Shown one piece after another: positions 32,906 to 42,336 of a DNA stretch of 64,000 nt; the stretch's first letter is position 1, and each line of letters starts with the position of its first letter. The stretch covers positions 62,001 through 126,000 of the forward strand of contig NZ_JASLDS010000049.1 of the NCBI RefSeq assembly GCF_030151385.1, read 5' to 3'. The notes beneath the pieces were generated by a model. The model was not told the origin of the DNA. It made no database searches and was given only the letters and a program-made list of their open reading frames with translations. Source of the stretch: Soonwooa sp. Lineage in GTDB: Bacteria; Bacteroidota; Bacteroidia; Flavobacteriales; Weeksellaceae. Made by a program: the position numbers and the translations under genes.

Positions 32906-35821
32906 ATGAAGAAATTAATTACTACCGTTTCAATTCTATTAATGATGACAGCAGTTAATGCACAAAAATACGAACTTCAGCACCTTACGGATCCTAGCGG
33001 ATATCAGTATGACAGCGTGAAGAATGACGCCAACGGCGTGCGAATCTATACCCTAAAAAATGGCTTGAAGGTTTATCTTGCGAGAAACGAAGATGCACCA
33101 CGTATCCAAACTTACATTCCTGTAAGAACGGGCTCTAACCAAGATCCTGCGGACAACACAGGTCTTGCGCATTATTTGGAGCACATGGTTTTCAAAGGGA
33201 CTTCCAAGTTGGGGACGCAAGATTGGGTAAAGGAAAAAGCTTTGCTACAGCAGATTTCGGACCTTTATGAGCAACACAAGGCTGAGAAAGATCCAGAGAA
33301 AAAGAAAGCGCTTTACAAGAAAATCGATGAGGTTTCGCAAGAAGCTTCAAAGTATGCCATTGCCAACGAGTATGACAAAGCGATTTCGTCTTTGGGAGCG
33401 ACTGGTACCAATGCACACACTTGGCTAGACGAAACGGTTTATAAAAATAATATTCCGTCTAACGAATTAGAAAAGTGGTTGAAAGTTGAAAAAGAGCGTT
33501 TCTCAGAATTGGTGTTGAGATTATTTCACACCGAGTTGGAGGCCGTTTATGAAGAATACAACCGTGCACAAGATAACGATGGTCGTTTGGTTAACTATGA
33601 GTTAATGGACGCTTTGTTTCCAAAACATCCTAACGGACAACAAACAACAATTGGTACATCAGAACACTTGAAGAATCCATCTATGGAGGCTATTCACAAG
33701 TATTTTGATACTTATTATGTGCCTAATAATATGGCGGTTGTTTTGGTTGGAGATATCGATTATGACAAAACGATTAAGTTGGTCGATCAATATTTTGGAA
33801 GTTTCAAATACAAAGAGCTTCCGAAAAAGCAATTGCCAGTAGAAGCGCCAATGACTTCGGTGGTTTCTAGAACTGTGAAAAGTCCATCTACGCCACGTTT
33901 AACAATGGCTTGGAGAACGGATTCTTACGGTACTAAAGAAGCGCGTCTTGCTGATATGGTTGCCAATATCTTGAGTAACAATGGTGAGGCTGGACTTATC
34001 GACCTTAACATCAATCAACAACAAAAAGCTTTGGGAGCTTATGCTTATGCATCGCCTTTCAAATATTATGGAAATATGACCATGGCGATTGTTCCGAAAG
34101 AAGGACAATCTATGGAAGATGCTAAAAAACTATTGTTGAATCAAATCGACTTGGTTAAAAAAGGAGATTTCCCAGATTGGATGTTGCCAGCGATTATCAA
34201 TGATATGAAGGTTCAGCGTCTTAAAGGTTGGGAGACTGCGGATGGTCTTGCAACAACACTTTACAATGCTTACATCAAAAATGTAAATTGGGAAGATGAA
34301 CTAAACGACATCAACGAGTACGAAAAAATTACTAAAGCTGATGTTGTTAAATTCGCAAACGACTTCTTCAAAGACAACTACGCAATTGTCTATAAAGAAA
34401 AAGGTGTTAATGATAAATTGGTTCGTGTTGAGAATCCAGGTATTACACCAATTAAACTAAATAGAGATGCGCAATCGCCTTTCCTAAAAGATATTCTTAA
34501 CTCAAAAGTAGCTGATATTGCACCAGTATTTATTGACTATCAAACTGCGATAAAAACTGACAAAATTAAAGACAAGAAAATCAGCTTTGTTGATAACAAA
34601 TACAATGAAGTTGCGCAAGTTAGTTATGTCTATCCAATGGGATCGGATAATGACAAAGAAATGTCTTTAGCAGTTTCGGTTTTACAGTATTTAGGAACTT
34701 CGAAATATACACCTGAGCAGTTAAAAGGTGAGTTCTATAAGTTGGGAATTGCTAACAGTTTCAGAACTGGGAATGACCAAATTATCATTACGTTGACAGG
34801 TCTAGAAAGCAACATGAAAAAAGGTGTTGAACTTCTTAATCATTGGATTTCTGATGTTAAGCCAGACCAAGCTATCTATGACCAAACGGTTAAAACAATT
34901 CTTGAAGGTCGCGAAGTGGCGAAAAAGGACAAAACAAGAATTATGTCTGCTCTTAGCAACTACGCGAAATACGGAAAAGAAAGCCGTTTCAGCGATGTTA
35001 TTTCTAAGCAGAATTTAGAAAGTATCAAAGTTGCTGATTTGATGTCAAAAATCAAAAACCTTAACAAGTATCCTTACGAAGTTTTCTTGTACGGAAAAGA
35101 CGAAAAGTCTTTGAAAAATGGTGTTAAACCTTTCATCCAAATGGCAAGCTTAACCGCGCCAAAAGCTAAAGAATATCCAGAGCCAGCAACAGCAGGTCAC
35201 GTATACTTTACCAATTACGATATGGTACAAACCGAAATGTCAAAAATTGGAAAGGGAAGTGATGTTAACACAAAAGACTTCGGAAAAATCAATGTATTTA
35301 ACGAATATTTTGGACGTGGATTGTCATCAATTGTTTTCCAAGAGATTCGAGAAAGTAAGTCTTTGGCGTATTCTGCTTACGTTTCTTACTCGCCAAGTAA
35401 CTTGTTGAATCACCCGAATTATGTGACGACTTACATCGGGACACAGGCTAACAAATTGCCACAAGCAGTTAGTGCGATGAATGATTTGATGGCGGATTTC
35501 CCACAAATTCCGGCACAGTTCGAGAATGCAAAAGGGTCAGCGCTTAAGCAGATTGCATCTAACAGAATCAACAGAACCAACATTTATTTCAACCAATTGG
35601 CGTTGGCGAAGTTGGGAATTAACTACGACATCAGAAAAGACACGTACGCAGAAATTCAGTCGTTGACTTTACCGCAATTGACTAATTTCTACAACGGTGA
35701 AATCAAACCATTGAAATATAACACCGCAATCATCGGGAAAAAGGAAAACCTAAATATGGACGCTATCAACAAGATGGGCGACTTCAAAGAGGTAACTTTG
35801 GAAGAGATTTTCGGTTACTAA
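32906..35821 (+). CDS. M16 (insulinase/pitrilysin) family zinc peptidase
   Basis: A 971-residue exported M16 peptidase with two M16 halves, as in pitrilysin. The signal peptide ends at about 19 (TAVNA). The inverted zinc motif HxxEH is H89-Y-L-E92-H93 in GLAHYLEHMVFKGT, and the third ligand is a glutamate in ELEAVYEEYNRA about 75 residues later. The C-terminal half lacks a zinc motif, as expected for the closing half of the clamshell; it contains the RESKSLAYSAY phrase that contacts substrate in the family. It probably degrades peptides in the periplasm. No second M16 gene is adjacent, so it is unlikely to be a two-subunit type. Confidence 0.92.
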   Translation: MKKLITTVSILLMMTAVNAQKYELQHLTDPSGYQYDSVKNDANGVRIYTLKNGLKVYLARNEDAPRIQTYIPVRTGSNQDPADNTGLAHYLEHMVFKGTSKLGTQDWVKEKALLQQISDLYEQHKAEKDPEKKKALYKKIDEVSQEASKYAIANEYDKAISSLGATGTNAHTWLDETVYKNNIPSNELEKWLKVEKERFSELVLRLFHTELEAVYEEYNRAQDNDGRLVNYELMDALFPKHPNGQQTTIGTSEHLKNPSMEAIHKYFDTYYVPNNMAVVLVGDIDYDKTIKLVDQYFGSFKYKELPKKQLPVEAPMTSVVSRTVKSPSTPRLTMAWRTDSYGTKEARLADMVANILSNNGEAGLIDLNINQQQKALGAYAYASPFKYYGNMTMAIVPKEGQSMEDAKKLLLNQIDLVKKGDFPDWMLPAIINDMKVQRLKGWETADGLATTLYNAYIKNVNWEDELNDINEYEKITKADVVKFANDFFKDNYAIVYKEKGVNDKLVRVENPGITPIKLNRDAQSPFLKDILNSKVADIAPVFIDYQTAIKTDKIKDKKISFVDNKYNEVAQVSYVYPMGSDNDKEMSLAVSVLQYLGTSKYTPEQLKGEFYKLGIANSFRTGNDQIIITLTGLESNMKKGVELLNHWISDVKPDQAIYDQTVKTILEGREVAKKDKTRIMSALSNYAKYGKESRFSDVISKQNLESIKVADLMSKIKNLNKYPYEVFLYGKDEKSLKNGVKPFIQMASLTAPKAKEYPEPATAGHVYFTNYDMVQTEMSKIGKGSDVNTKDFGKINVFNEYFGRGLSSIVFQEIRESKSLAYSAYVSYSPSNLLNHPNYVTTYIGTQANKLPQAVSAMNDLMADFPQIPAQFENAKGSALKQIASNRINRTNIYFNQLALAKLGINYDIRKDTYAEIQSLTLPQLTNFYNGEIKPLKYNTAIIGKKENLNMDAINKMGDFKEVTLEEIFGY

Positions 35822-35844
35822 TTTTATTTTGGTATTTTAACTAC

Positions 35845-35880
35845 AGCGACTTCTATTCGGTTAGGAGTCGCTTTTTTTTT
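35845..35880 (+). terminator. Terminator after the M16 peptidase
   Basis: AGCGACTTCT pairs with AGGAGTCGCT (one G-U wobble) and is followed by nine Ts. Confidence 0.85.
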
Positions 35881-36050
35881 ATGGCGTGCCCTTTTACGCT
35901 CACTTGGTTCGACGCTCCGCGTCGCCCACGTTCGCGCTTCAGGTCGGTCTGCGCGCAGTCGCTGTGATGCTCGGACGGCTCCGCTGCGCTCCGCCGCCTC
36001 ACATCACGAGCTCCAACAATGCGCTTCGCCCTCACGCAAAGTCGTGATAA
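35881..36050 (-). repeat. GC-rich dispersed element, copy B (variant)
   Basis: Read on the minus strand it contains GGCGGCGGAGCGCAGCGGAG followed by CCGTCCGAGC, and at its far end GGGCACGCC, which also closes the region of copy A (GGACACGCC near 32870). Inside are more short GC-rich palindromes. It fills most of the 341-bp gap 35822-36162; no gene is supported there. Confidence 0.7.
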
Positions 36051-36162
36051 TTAGGAAGATTCTCAATTTGATTGAAATTTACTTAAAATCAATAAAAGTT
36101 AAATTATTAGTAAAAATAAAAGAAATTTGTTTTAAATTCGTTTTCCTAAAAAGTGAAATTGT

Positions 36163-37614
36163 GTGCGAGTGGAAAAACGGATTTTCTTAAAACTGTTTTT
36201 AGTAGGATGTACGTTGGCTTTGCAAAAAGTTGAGGCACAACAAAACATAATGTTTTCTAACGATCTTTATAGTGGAGTCAGTTCGAGTTCACTTTCGCCG
36301 ACACAAACTTATATCAATCCAAATCCGTGGGACATTCAGATTTTTTCCGAAGATGTCAATGTCTATAACGATTATGGCTATGTTTCAAAACAAAGTCTAT
36401 TAGGTCTTACCAAAGGAAAAATAATTGCAGCAGAGCCTAAAAAAGGAATTACAGGTGCTAATCAAGCCAATGTTTTCGATTACTATAACAAGGATTTGGC
36501 GAATCTGTATTTTAGCTCAGATATTATGGGACCCTCATTTTCTTTTAAATCAAAAATAGGCGATACAGATTTTAATGTTGGTCTTTTTACGAGGTTGAGA
36601 ACCCAAACTACCATAACGGATTTAGATAACTATTTTAGATTTCAAGATCAAGATGTATCTCGACCGATAGAATATGCTGTAAGTCCTTTCAAAACCAGTT
36701 TTATGAATTGGGGTGAATTAGGACTTAATTTTGCAACACAAGTTTTTCGTCAGTCAGACTACAAATGGGTTTTGGGTATCAACTTAAAATATGAAATGGG
36801 TTTTGATGCTTTCAATCTTCAGAATAACAAAGAATTACACCTAAGCACAGAAGTTAATGCGGAAGGTAACGACCAGACAACCGCAACTTCTTATGATCTT
36901 GCAGGGAGTTATGCCACCAATTATAATTTTGATAAGAAAAAATATGACTTCAAGCAGCAAGGTAGCGGTGTCGGCTTAGATTTTGGCTTAAGTTTTATCA
37001 ATCAATATCCTGATTCCGAGCACTATGATTTTAAGTTTGATTTCAATATATTGGATGTTGGTTATGTCAAATTTAATGGAGAAAATCACTCTTTTGTTGG
37101 TGATACAAAAGTTTTGTTAGATGATAATCCGACTTTTGATGATACCAAATTTGAGTCTGTTAAGCAGTATTTAGGTTTGTTGAGCTCTGAAGTTTATGGC
37201 GACCCAAATAAATCCCACATTTCTGATGGTTTCAAAATTGGTTTGCCAACAAGCATTCATTTAGCTTTGAGCAAAAATATTGTCGATAATCAATATTTAA
37301 GTTTTAATTGGATACAGCGAATGCCAATTTTTGAAAATAGCCTTAAACGTATTAACGCTCTTTCGGCCACCTATTCAATTCAGAAACGTACAATAGCTTA
37401 TGGCTTTTCAAGCGCTTTGTATGATTATCGTAATCTGCAGTTTGGAGCTTATTTGCGACTTGGACCACTTATTTTGGGAAGTGAGAATATGTTTCCATTT
37501 TTATTCAAGCACGAAAAATTGCATGCTGCTAACTTTTTTATAGGATTAAAACTTTATCCATTTTGGGATAGTGAGTTCAAGCGTCATCGCCGCGAAAAAT
37601 GTAATTGTGATTAG
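36163..37614 (+). CDS. DUF5723-like outer-membrane barrel protein
   Basis: A 483-residue exported protein: signal-like N terminus (about 7-25, ending KVEA) and then alternating beta-strand sequence with many aromatic and glycine residues (NVGLFTRLRTQTTITD, WVLGINLKYEMGFD), ending NFFIGLKLYPFWD, as in outer-membrane beta-barrels. I place it with the Bacteroidota family DUF5723. The frame opens at GTG 36163; a second GTG at 36169 is an equally possible start. Its last four bases overlap the convergent GNAT gene. Function unknown. Confidence 0.72.
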   Translation: MRVEKRIFLKLFLVGCTLALQKVEAQQNIMFSNDLYSGVSSSSLSPTQTYINPNPWDIQIFSEDVNVYNDYGYVSKQSLLGLTKGKIIAAEPKKGITGANQANVFDYYNKDLANLYFSSDIMGPSFSFKSKIGDTDFNVGLFTRLRTQTTITDLDNYFRFQDQDVSRPIEYAVSPFKTSFMNWGELGLNFATQVFRQSDYKWVLGINLKYEMGFDAFNLQNNKELHLSTEVNAEGNDQTTATSYDLAGSYATNYNFDKKKYDFKQQGSGVGLDFGLSFINQYPDSEHYDFKFDFNILDVGYVKFNGENHSFVGDTKVLLDDNPTFDDTKFESVKQYLGLLSSEVYGDPNKSHISDGFKIGLPTSIHLALSKNIVDNQYLSFNWIQRMPIFENSLKRINALSATYSIQKRTIAYGFSSALYDYRNLQFGAYLRLGPLILGSENMFPFLFKHEKLHAANFFIGLKLYPFWDSEFKRHRREKCNCD

Positions 37615-38693
37615 GTAAAACTGAAATCGCCATCACCGTCTGCGAATTCATATCGGAAATCACTGCCAAGTTCTTGTCTCAGCGTTTTCGTAATAAGATA
37701 ATTTCTTTTGAAATATCGCTTATACAAAGCTTTTACCGAATTCCCTTTTGCTAATTCGTTATTAAGTTGATCGTCATAGATTGTCATCATTTTCACTTTG
37801 TAACTTTTGATAATTGCCGGAAGTGAAATTGCAACTTTCGAAATATCATCCGCAAAATAATAAAGAACTTTAAGATGCGAATTTCGAATAGAACATAAAA
37901 AGCAAGTTGTCAAAATTCCATTTTCATAAAGCTTTACCCAAAACATTTGATAAGATTTGGAAAAAGATGAAAATAAATAATTTGGCTGTTCTTTTTGGGT
38001 TGACAACCAAGGGTATCTAAGAATCCACTCGAACTCTCGTGAGCTTCTGTATAAAGGATTCTTGATTTGTTTATCAATGAAATTTTGCAAATCTTTATCC
38101 CAATCAGATGTAACTGAGTAACTCAATTTTGATGATTTAGAAAGATAGGGAATTACAGGGTTTATTAACTTATCAAATCTTAAAATCCATTTTTTATTTC
38201 GATTAAAAACTTCTTTTTTAGCAGGTAGAATTTCTGCAAGATTGGATTTAAAATAATATCGAACAGCTTGTTTTGGAGCGAGGTCGTCAAAAAGTCCTAT
38301 TTTTTTATAAAGTCCATGCGCACTATCTGTGAATTCGGTGATCATCATTCTTCCATTGTAAGCTGCTTCGGCGGCATACAAAAGTTTTTGCGCAATCTGT
38401 TTGCCTCGATGCTTTTCGCTGACGTACAAAGTCGAAAACCATCCGAAATGAAAAACTTCGCCGTTTGGTTTTGCGATGTCGTCTGGCAAAATCCCAAGAT
38501 AACCTGTTAGTTCTTCGCCTTCATAAGCCAAAAATAACAGAATGTCATCATCCGTCGCACGAGGATTTGCGATGTGCGAGATTTCGCGAAGTTCAGAAAT
38601 TGGCGCAAACTCAAACTTCCCAAAGGCTTCTGATGTTGTAAATCCTTTAAGTTGTTTCTTGTTGAGTCCGACAATTTCTATCACAGTTTTCAA
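37611..38693 (-). CDS. GNAT acetyltransferase with C-terminal extension
   Basis: A 360-residue protein with a GNAT N-acetyltransferase domain in the first half (about 10-155). LYVSEKHRGKQIAQKLLYAAE (about 89-109) contains the acetyl-CoA-binding R/Q-x-x-G/A motif, and DSAHGLYKKIGLF follows as motif B. The second half (about 180-360) has no motif I recognise; it may be a second, degenerate GNAT fold. Some two-GNAT proteins act in lipid, antibiotic or cell-wall modification. The gene lies 70 bp downstream of a polysaccharide deacetylase on the same strand, so the two may share a surface-glycan task, but that is inference. Confidence 0.75.
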   Translation of the reverse strand: MKTVIEIVGLNKKQLKGFTTSEAFGKFEFAPISELREISHIANPRATDDDILLFLAYEGEELTGYLGILPDDIAKPNGEVFHFGWFSTLYVSEKHRGKQIAQKLLYAAEAAYNGRMMITEFTDSAHGLYKKIGLFDDLAPKQAVRYYFKSNLAEILPAKKEVFNRNKKWILRFDKLINPVIPYLSKSSKLSYSVTSDWDKDLQNFIDKQIKNPLYRSSREFEWILRYPWLSTQKEQPNYLFSSFSKSYQMFWVKLYENGILTTCFLCSIRNSHLKVLYYFADDISKVAISLPAIIKSYKVKMMTIYDDQLNNELAKGNSVKALYKRYFKRNYLITKTLRQELGSDFRYEFADGDGDFSFT

Positions 38694-38763
38694 TTTTAAA
38701 CAAATATAACAAACTTGATTTTTAAAACGAAACTAAAAATCGGAAAAGGCTGATGCTTTCTGA

Positions 38764-39777
38764 TTAAATTCGGTGTTTGTTGAATAATTTTAGCAAGTTG
38801 AAATACACGATTTCATTTTTGATAACTTGCTTCGCAGAATAATTGTCGACTTCCAGCGGAATTCTTTGCAAGTTTTTGAAGCGCGAATCAAGTTTGAGTC
38901 CAGCAGCTCCAAATGCATATTGAAGTTGGGGATTGGCTTTTGATAGCTTTTCAAAGAATTCATTTTTGATCCCAAAATCGGTGAATGGAAAAGCAAACGA
39001 ATCACTATTCAATCCTAAATTTTCTAGAAAATCCAAAGCTTTTTGAGTGTTGTCAAGTTGTGCATCAAGACTTAATTCATGATACAAAGGATGATCCCAA
39101 CCGTGCGCCGAAATCCCAAAGCCATCCTGTTTTAATTTTAATAATTCGTCGGTTGTGAGATAAACTTTATTTTGCGCTAAATAAGTTTTAAAATCGATGT
39201 TCAAAAAAGTGGCAAGTTCATCCAAAAGATGTTGATTTTCAAATTTAATAGAAAGAAGAATTTCTTTAAGATTCGATAAGCCAGGATGTAATTTTAAATT
39301 TTTAAAACCTAAAACTTGTTGTTGGAAATCTTTATCATCTGCAATTTCAGAAATTAAAAGACTGGCTTTACAGCGCCACATGAGATCTTTATTATCAATA
39401 AATTTTGGATTGATAAAGTTGGTTGCGTAGATGCCTTTTTGTTTTAAAATAGGAGCGATTACATCATAAAAATCGCTGTAACCATCGTCAAAAGTTAATA
39501 GTAATTTTGGTTTTCCGGTTTTGTTTTTAGTATTCTTTCTTTCTAAAAATGTGTTCCAATCAATAAAGTCAAAATCCTTGGAAAGCTCGTCCAAATCTTT
39601 AACAAATGCCTTCGAACTTCGATATGGGAAAAGATGTTGAGCATGTTTTAGTTTTTCATCACTTACGCTGTGGTAGACGATAACAACATCTCGGTAGGGA
39701 AGATACTTTGCAAGTTTCTTTAACGAAAAAGAATTAAGTAAAGTTGATGCCGATTTGTAAAAGATAGATTTTGCGCT
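38764..39777 (-). CDS. Polysaccharide deacetylase family protein
   Basis: A NodB-type deacetylase of about 337 residues. The first motif is LLTFDDGYSDFYDVI, with the aspartate pair that binds metal and acts as base, and the second is SAHGWDHP with two histidines (HGWDH). The family removes N- or O-acetyl groups from polysaccharides. A frame from ATG 39795 exists, but that ATG lies in the 3' arm of the terminator hairpin of the upstream peptidase gene; I therefore prefer GTG 39777, which drops six hydrophobic residues. The N terminus has no clear signal peptide, so a cytoplasmic or membrane-associated location is likely. Confidence 0.78.
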   Translation of the reverse strand, partial: SAKSIFYKSASTLLNSFSLKKLAKYLPYRDVVIVYHSVSDEKLKHAQHLFPYRSSKAFVKDLDELSKDFDFIDWNTFLERKNTKNKTGKPKLLLTFDDGYSDFYDVIAPILKQKGIYATNFINPKFIDNKDLMWRCKASLLISEIADDKDFQQQVLGFKNLKLHPGLSNLKEILLSIKFENQHLLDELATFLNIDFKTYLAQNKVYLTTDELLKLKQDGFGISAHGWDHPLYHELSLDAQLDNTQKALDFLENLGLNSDSFAFPFTDFGIKNEFFEKLSKANPQLQYAFGAAGLKLDSRFKNLQRIPLEVDNYSAKQVIKNEIVYFNLLKLFNKHRI

Positions 39778-39783
39778 CACTAT

Positions 39784-39822
39784 AAAAAAAAACATTGTCA
39801 GAGCTTTCGCCCTGACAATGTT
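39784..39822 (-). terminator. Terminator of the S46 peptidase gene
   Basis: AACATTGTCAG (39791-39801) pairs with CTGACAATGTT (39812-39822); on the minus strand a run of nine Ts follows. Confidence 0.85.
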
Positions 39823-39861
39823 AAGAAAATATTATTTAATACTTGTAAGGTATTTCAAAAA

Positions 39862-42000
39862 TTATTTAATAATCTTCATTTCGTTAAGAAGCCATTTAGC
39901 ATCCGCATATTTATCAATGATGAATAAGATATACTTTGTGTCAACCATAATGTTACGACTGAACTTAGGATCGTAGTTGATGTCGCTCATCGTACCTTCC
40001 CACTGTCTGTCAAAGTTAAGACCAACCAAGTTACCATAAGCATCCAAAGCTGGCGAACCAGAGTTACCACCTGTTGTGTGGTTGGTTGCCGTAAAGTTAA
40101 CTGGTACATCACCAGATTTGTCTTTGTAGATACCGTAATCTTTCGTGTTGTAAAGATTAATCAATTTTTTCGGAACATCGAATTCGTAATCTCCAGGCAC
40201 ATATTTTTCCATAACACCAGCAAGATGCGTTTGGTAGCCATAAGTTACAGCATCGCGAGGGTTAGACCCTTTTACTTTACCATAAGTCACACGCAAAGTT
40301 GAGTTAGCATCTGGGAAGAATTTTCTATCCTTATCCGTTGCCATTTGCTGTGCCATAAAGGTCTTTTGCAAAGCATCGATGTCAGATTGTAGACCCGTAA
40401 CTTTCCCGTGCGTTGTGCTAACGTAAGTATTTTTGATATTGTTCCAAAGTTGAACATACGGATCATTTTTCAAAGCTTTTACAAGACTTGCTTGGTCTGC
40501 AAATACTTTGTTGATGTCGCTATATGTTGTTGCGCCGTTTACGCTTGCTTGCCCAGTAATGATAGAGTTTTTAGCATAGTTTTCCAAAACCGCAACATTA
40601 GCTTTCGCATCTTTGAATTTTTCTAAACCACTTGGCAAAAACTGAGGCGCTGACTTCGTTGCGTAAAGCGCTAAAACTTGAGCCGTAACTTTCGCATCCA
40701 AGTTGCTTTCGTAATCTTTGTAGATGTCTGTAAGTTTGGTTTTAAAAGCATCCAAAGATTTTGGATTATAAGTACCATTATCAATAGCTTCAACATAGCT
40801 AGAGAACAAACTTGCCAAAGCTAAAGTCTCAGCATTTCTAGGTAATTCCGAATAGTAAGCTCTGTTTAACGCATAAGGTGCTTGCTCATTATAAGCTTTA
40901 TTAAGTCCATCAATAGTCGCTTTAATTTGAGGGTTTTTCGAAATCAAAGATTGTTCATATTGTTGTTTTTTACCAACAGCATTTGATTTTTTAAGACCTT
41001 CAACTTCACCAATCCATTTTTTCCAAGAGTTGGCGATACGAGCGTATTTAGAAGCATATTTAATTCTTGTAGCATCGTCCGTTCTCATTTTTTCGTCAAG
41101 AACTTTCAAAGTAACATCACGCACCGAAATCATTGCTGGATCGGTTTCGTTCATAATTTTTTCTACAGCAATTGCTGGAAGATATTCCGTAGTTCTTCCT
41201 GGGAATCCAAATACAAACGTGAAATCATTTTCTTGTTTATCCTTAATAGAAACTGGCAAGAAATGTTTTGGCTTGTAAGGCACGTTATCTTTAGAGTATT
41301 CTGCAGGCTTGTTGTTTTTGTCCGCATAGATTCTGAACATCGAAAAATCGCCTGTATGACGTGGCCAAACCCAGTTGTCAGTATCACTTCCGAATTTACC
41401 AATGCTTTGTGGTGGTGCACCAACGAGGCGGATATCTTTGAAGGTTTCGATAACATAAGCATAATACTTGTTACCGTAATACATCGATTTTACAACAATT
41501 TTTTGATCTTTTGGCGTTTCTCTTGTCGCGATGTAATTGTCTGTGTTTTGTTTGATTTTATCGTCTAAAGATTTACCAGTAAGACTGTCGGTACCTTTTA
41601 AGATTTCTGGAGTTACCTCCATGATGTCAACCACAAAATCAACTGTTACACCAGGATTTGGAAGTTCGCCTTCCATATTTTTTGCCCAAAAACCATTCGT
41701 TAAAAGGTCATTTTCTACCGTTGAGTGTGATTGGATATTGTCATAACCACAGTGGTGATTGGTCAACAATAGACCTTGTCCCGAAATAATTTCGGCTGTA
41801 CATCCTCCATCGAACTGTACCACAGCATCTTTGATGCTCGCTTTACTAGGGTCAAAAATATCTTTCGCAGAGATTTTCATTCCCAAGTCTTTCATTTCCT
41901 TTTCATTAAGTTCTGTAGGCATCCACATACCGCCGTATTGTTGGGCAAAAGCCATTGCAGCAGGTAATAAGATTGCTGATAATAGAAGTTTACTTTTCAT
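39862..42000 (-). CDS. S46 family dipeptidyl peptidase, DPP11-like
   Basis: A 712-residue exported S46 serine peptidase. These enzymes release dipeptides from the N termini of oligopeptides in the periplasm of Bacteroidota. The signal peptide ends at about 19 (MAFA). The catalytic histidine is in LLTNHHCGYD (H83), and the nucleophile is S647 in GGNSGSPALD. Downstream, LNFDRQWEG places an arginine at 665. As I recall, Porphyromonas DPP11 (Asp/Glu-specific) has Arg at the matching position 673 and DPP7 has Gly, so an acidic P1 preference is predicted. Single-gene unit with its own terminator. Confidence 0.92.
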   Translation of the reverse strand: MKSKLLLSAILLPAAMAFAQQYGGMWMPTELNEKEMKDLGMKISAKDIFDPSKASIKDAVVQFDGGCTAEIISGQGLLLTNHHCGYDNIQSHSTVENDLLTNGFWAKNMEGELPNPGVTVDFVVDIMEVTPEILKGTDSLTGKSLDDKIKQNTDNYIATRETPKDQKIVVKSMYYGNKYYAYVIETFKDIRLVGAPPQSIGKFGSDTDNWVWPRHTGDFSMFRIYADKNNKPAEYSKDNVPYKPKHFLPVSIKDKQENDFTFVFGFPGRTTEYLPAIAVEKIMNETDPAMISVRDVTLKVLDEKMRTDDATRIKYASKYARIANSWKKWIGEVEGLKKSNAVGKKQQYEQSLISKNPQIKATIDGLNKAYNEQAPYALNRAYYSELPRNAETLALASLFSSYVEAIDNGTYNPKSLDAFKTKLTDIYKDYESNLDAKVTAQVLALYATKSAPQFLPSGLEKFKDAKANVAVLENYAKNSIITGQASVNGATTYSDINKVFADQASLVKALKNDPYVQLWNNIKNTYVSTTHGKVTGLQSDIDALQKTFMAQQMATDKDRKFFPDANSTLRVTYGKVKGSNPRDAVTYGYQTHLAGVMEKYVPGDYEFDVPKKLINLYNTKDYGIYKDKSGDVPVNFTATNHTTGGNSGSPALDAYGNLVGLNFDRQWEGTMSDINYDPKFSRNIMVDTKYILFIIDKYADAKWLLNEMKIIK

Positions 42001-42080
42001 TTCTTAGCATTAAAATTGAGCCAATTTACGCATTTTTATCGGAACGGGATTTTTTGTCGTTTGAGAACCGCTTTGTTTTT

Positions 42081-42194
42081 TAGGAGCCAATCCCGCTATC
42101 AGCTGTATCTTTAGTCTTGTCGCTCGGACGGCTCCGCTCCGCTCCGCCGCCTCACGCCAATCCCAAAGGATGCCGCTTCTATCGGGGCTAGGGA
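42081..42194 (-). repeat. GC-rich dispersed element, copy C
   Basis: On the minus strand: CCGATAGAAGCGGCATCCTTT, the GGCGGCGGAGCGGAGCGGAG core with CCGTCCGAGCGA, then AAAGATACAGCTGATAGCGG. This is the cleanest copy of the element's end sequences. The 336-bp gap 42001-42336 holds nothing else that I can identify apart from a TATTTTCG box near 42312. Confidence 0.8.
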
Positions 42195-42336
42195 ATACGT
42201 GTTCCCATTTTAAAGTCTATTTAACAATTTTTGAAACAATATTTTCACACAGAATCTTCATGAATAAGTTCTATGAAAACAACCTCATTTTTTTTAAAAA
42301 CCAATTATTCGTATTTTCGAAGGAAATAAAAGTTTT

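Noticed and set aside
35853..36035. 60-codon minus-strand frame with an RRRSAAEPSE phrase
   Set aside because: Product of element copy B, not a gene, for the same reason.
38268..38510. 80-codon plus-strand frame inside the GNAT gene
   Set aside because: Shadow of the real minus-strand gene; no domain and no promoter.
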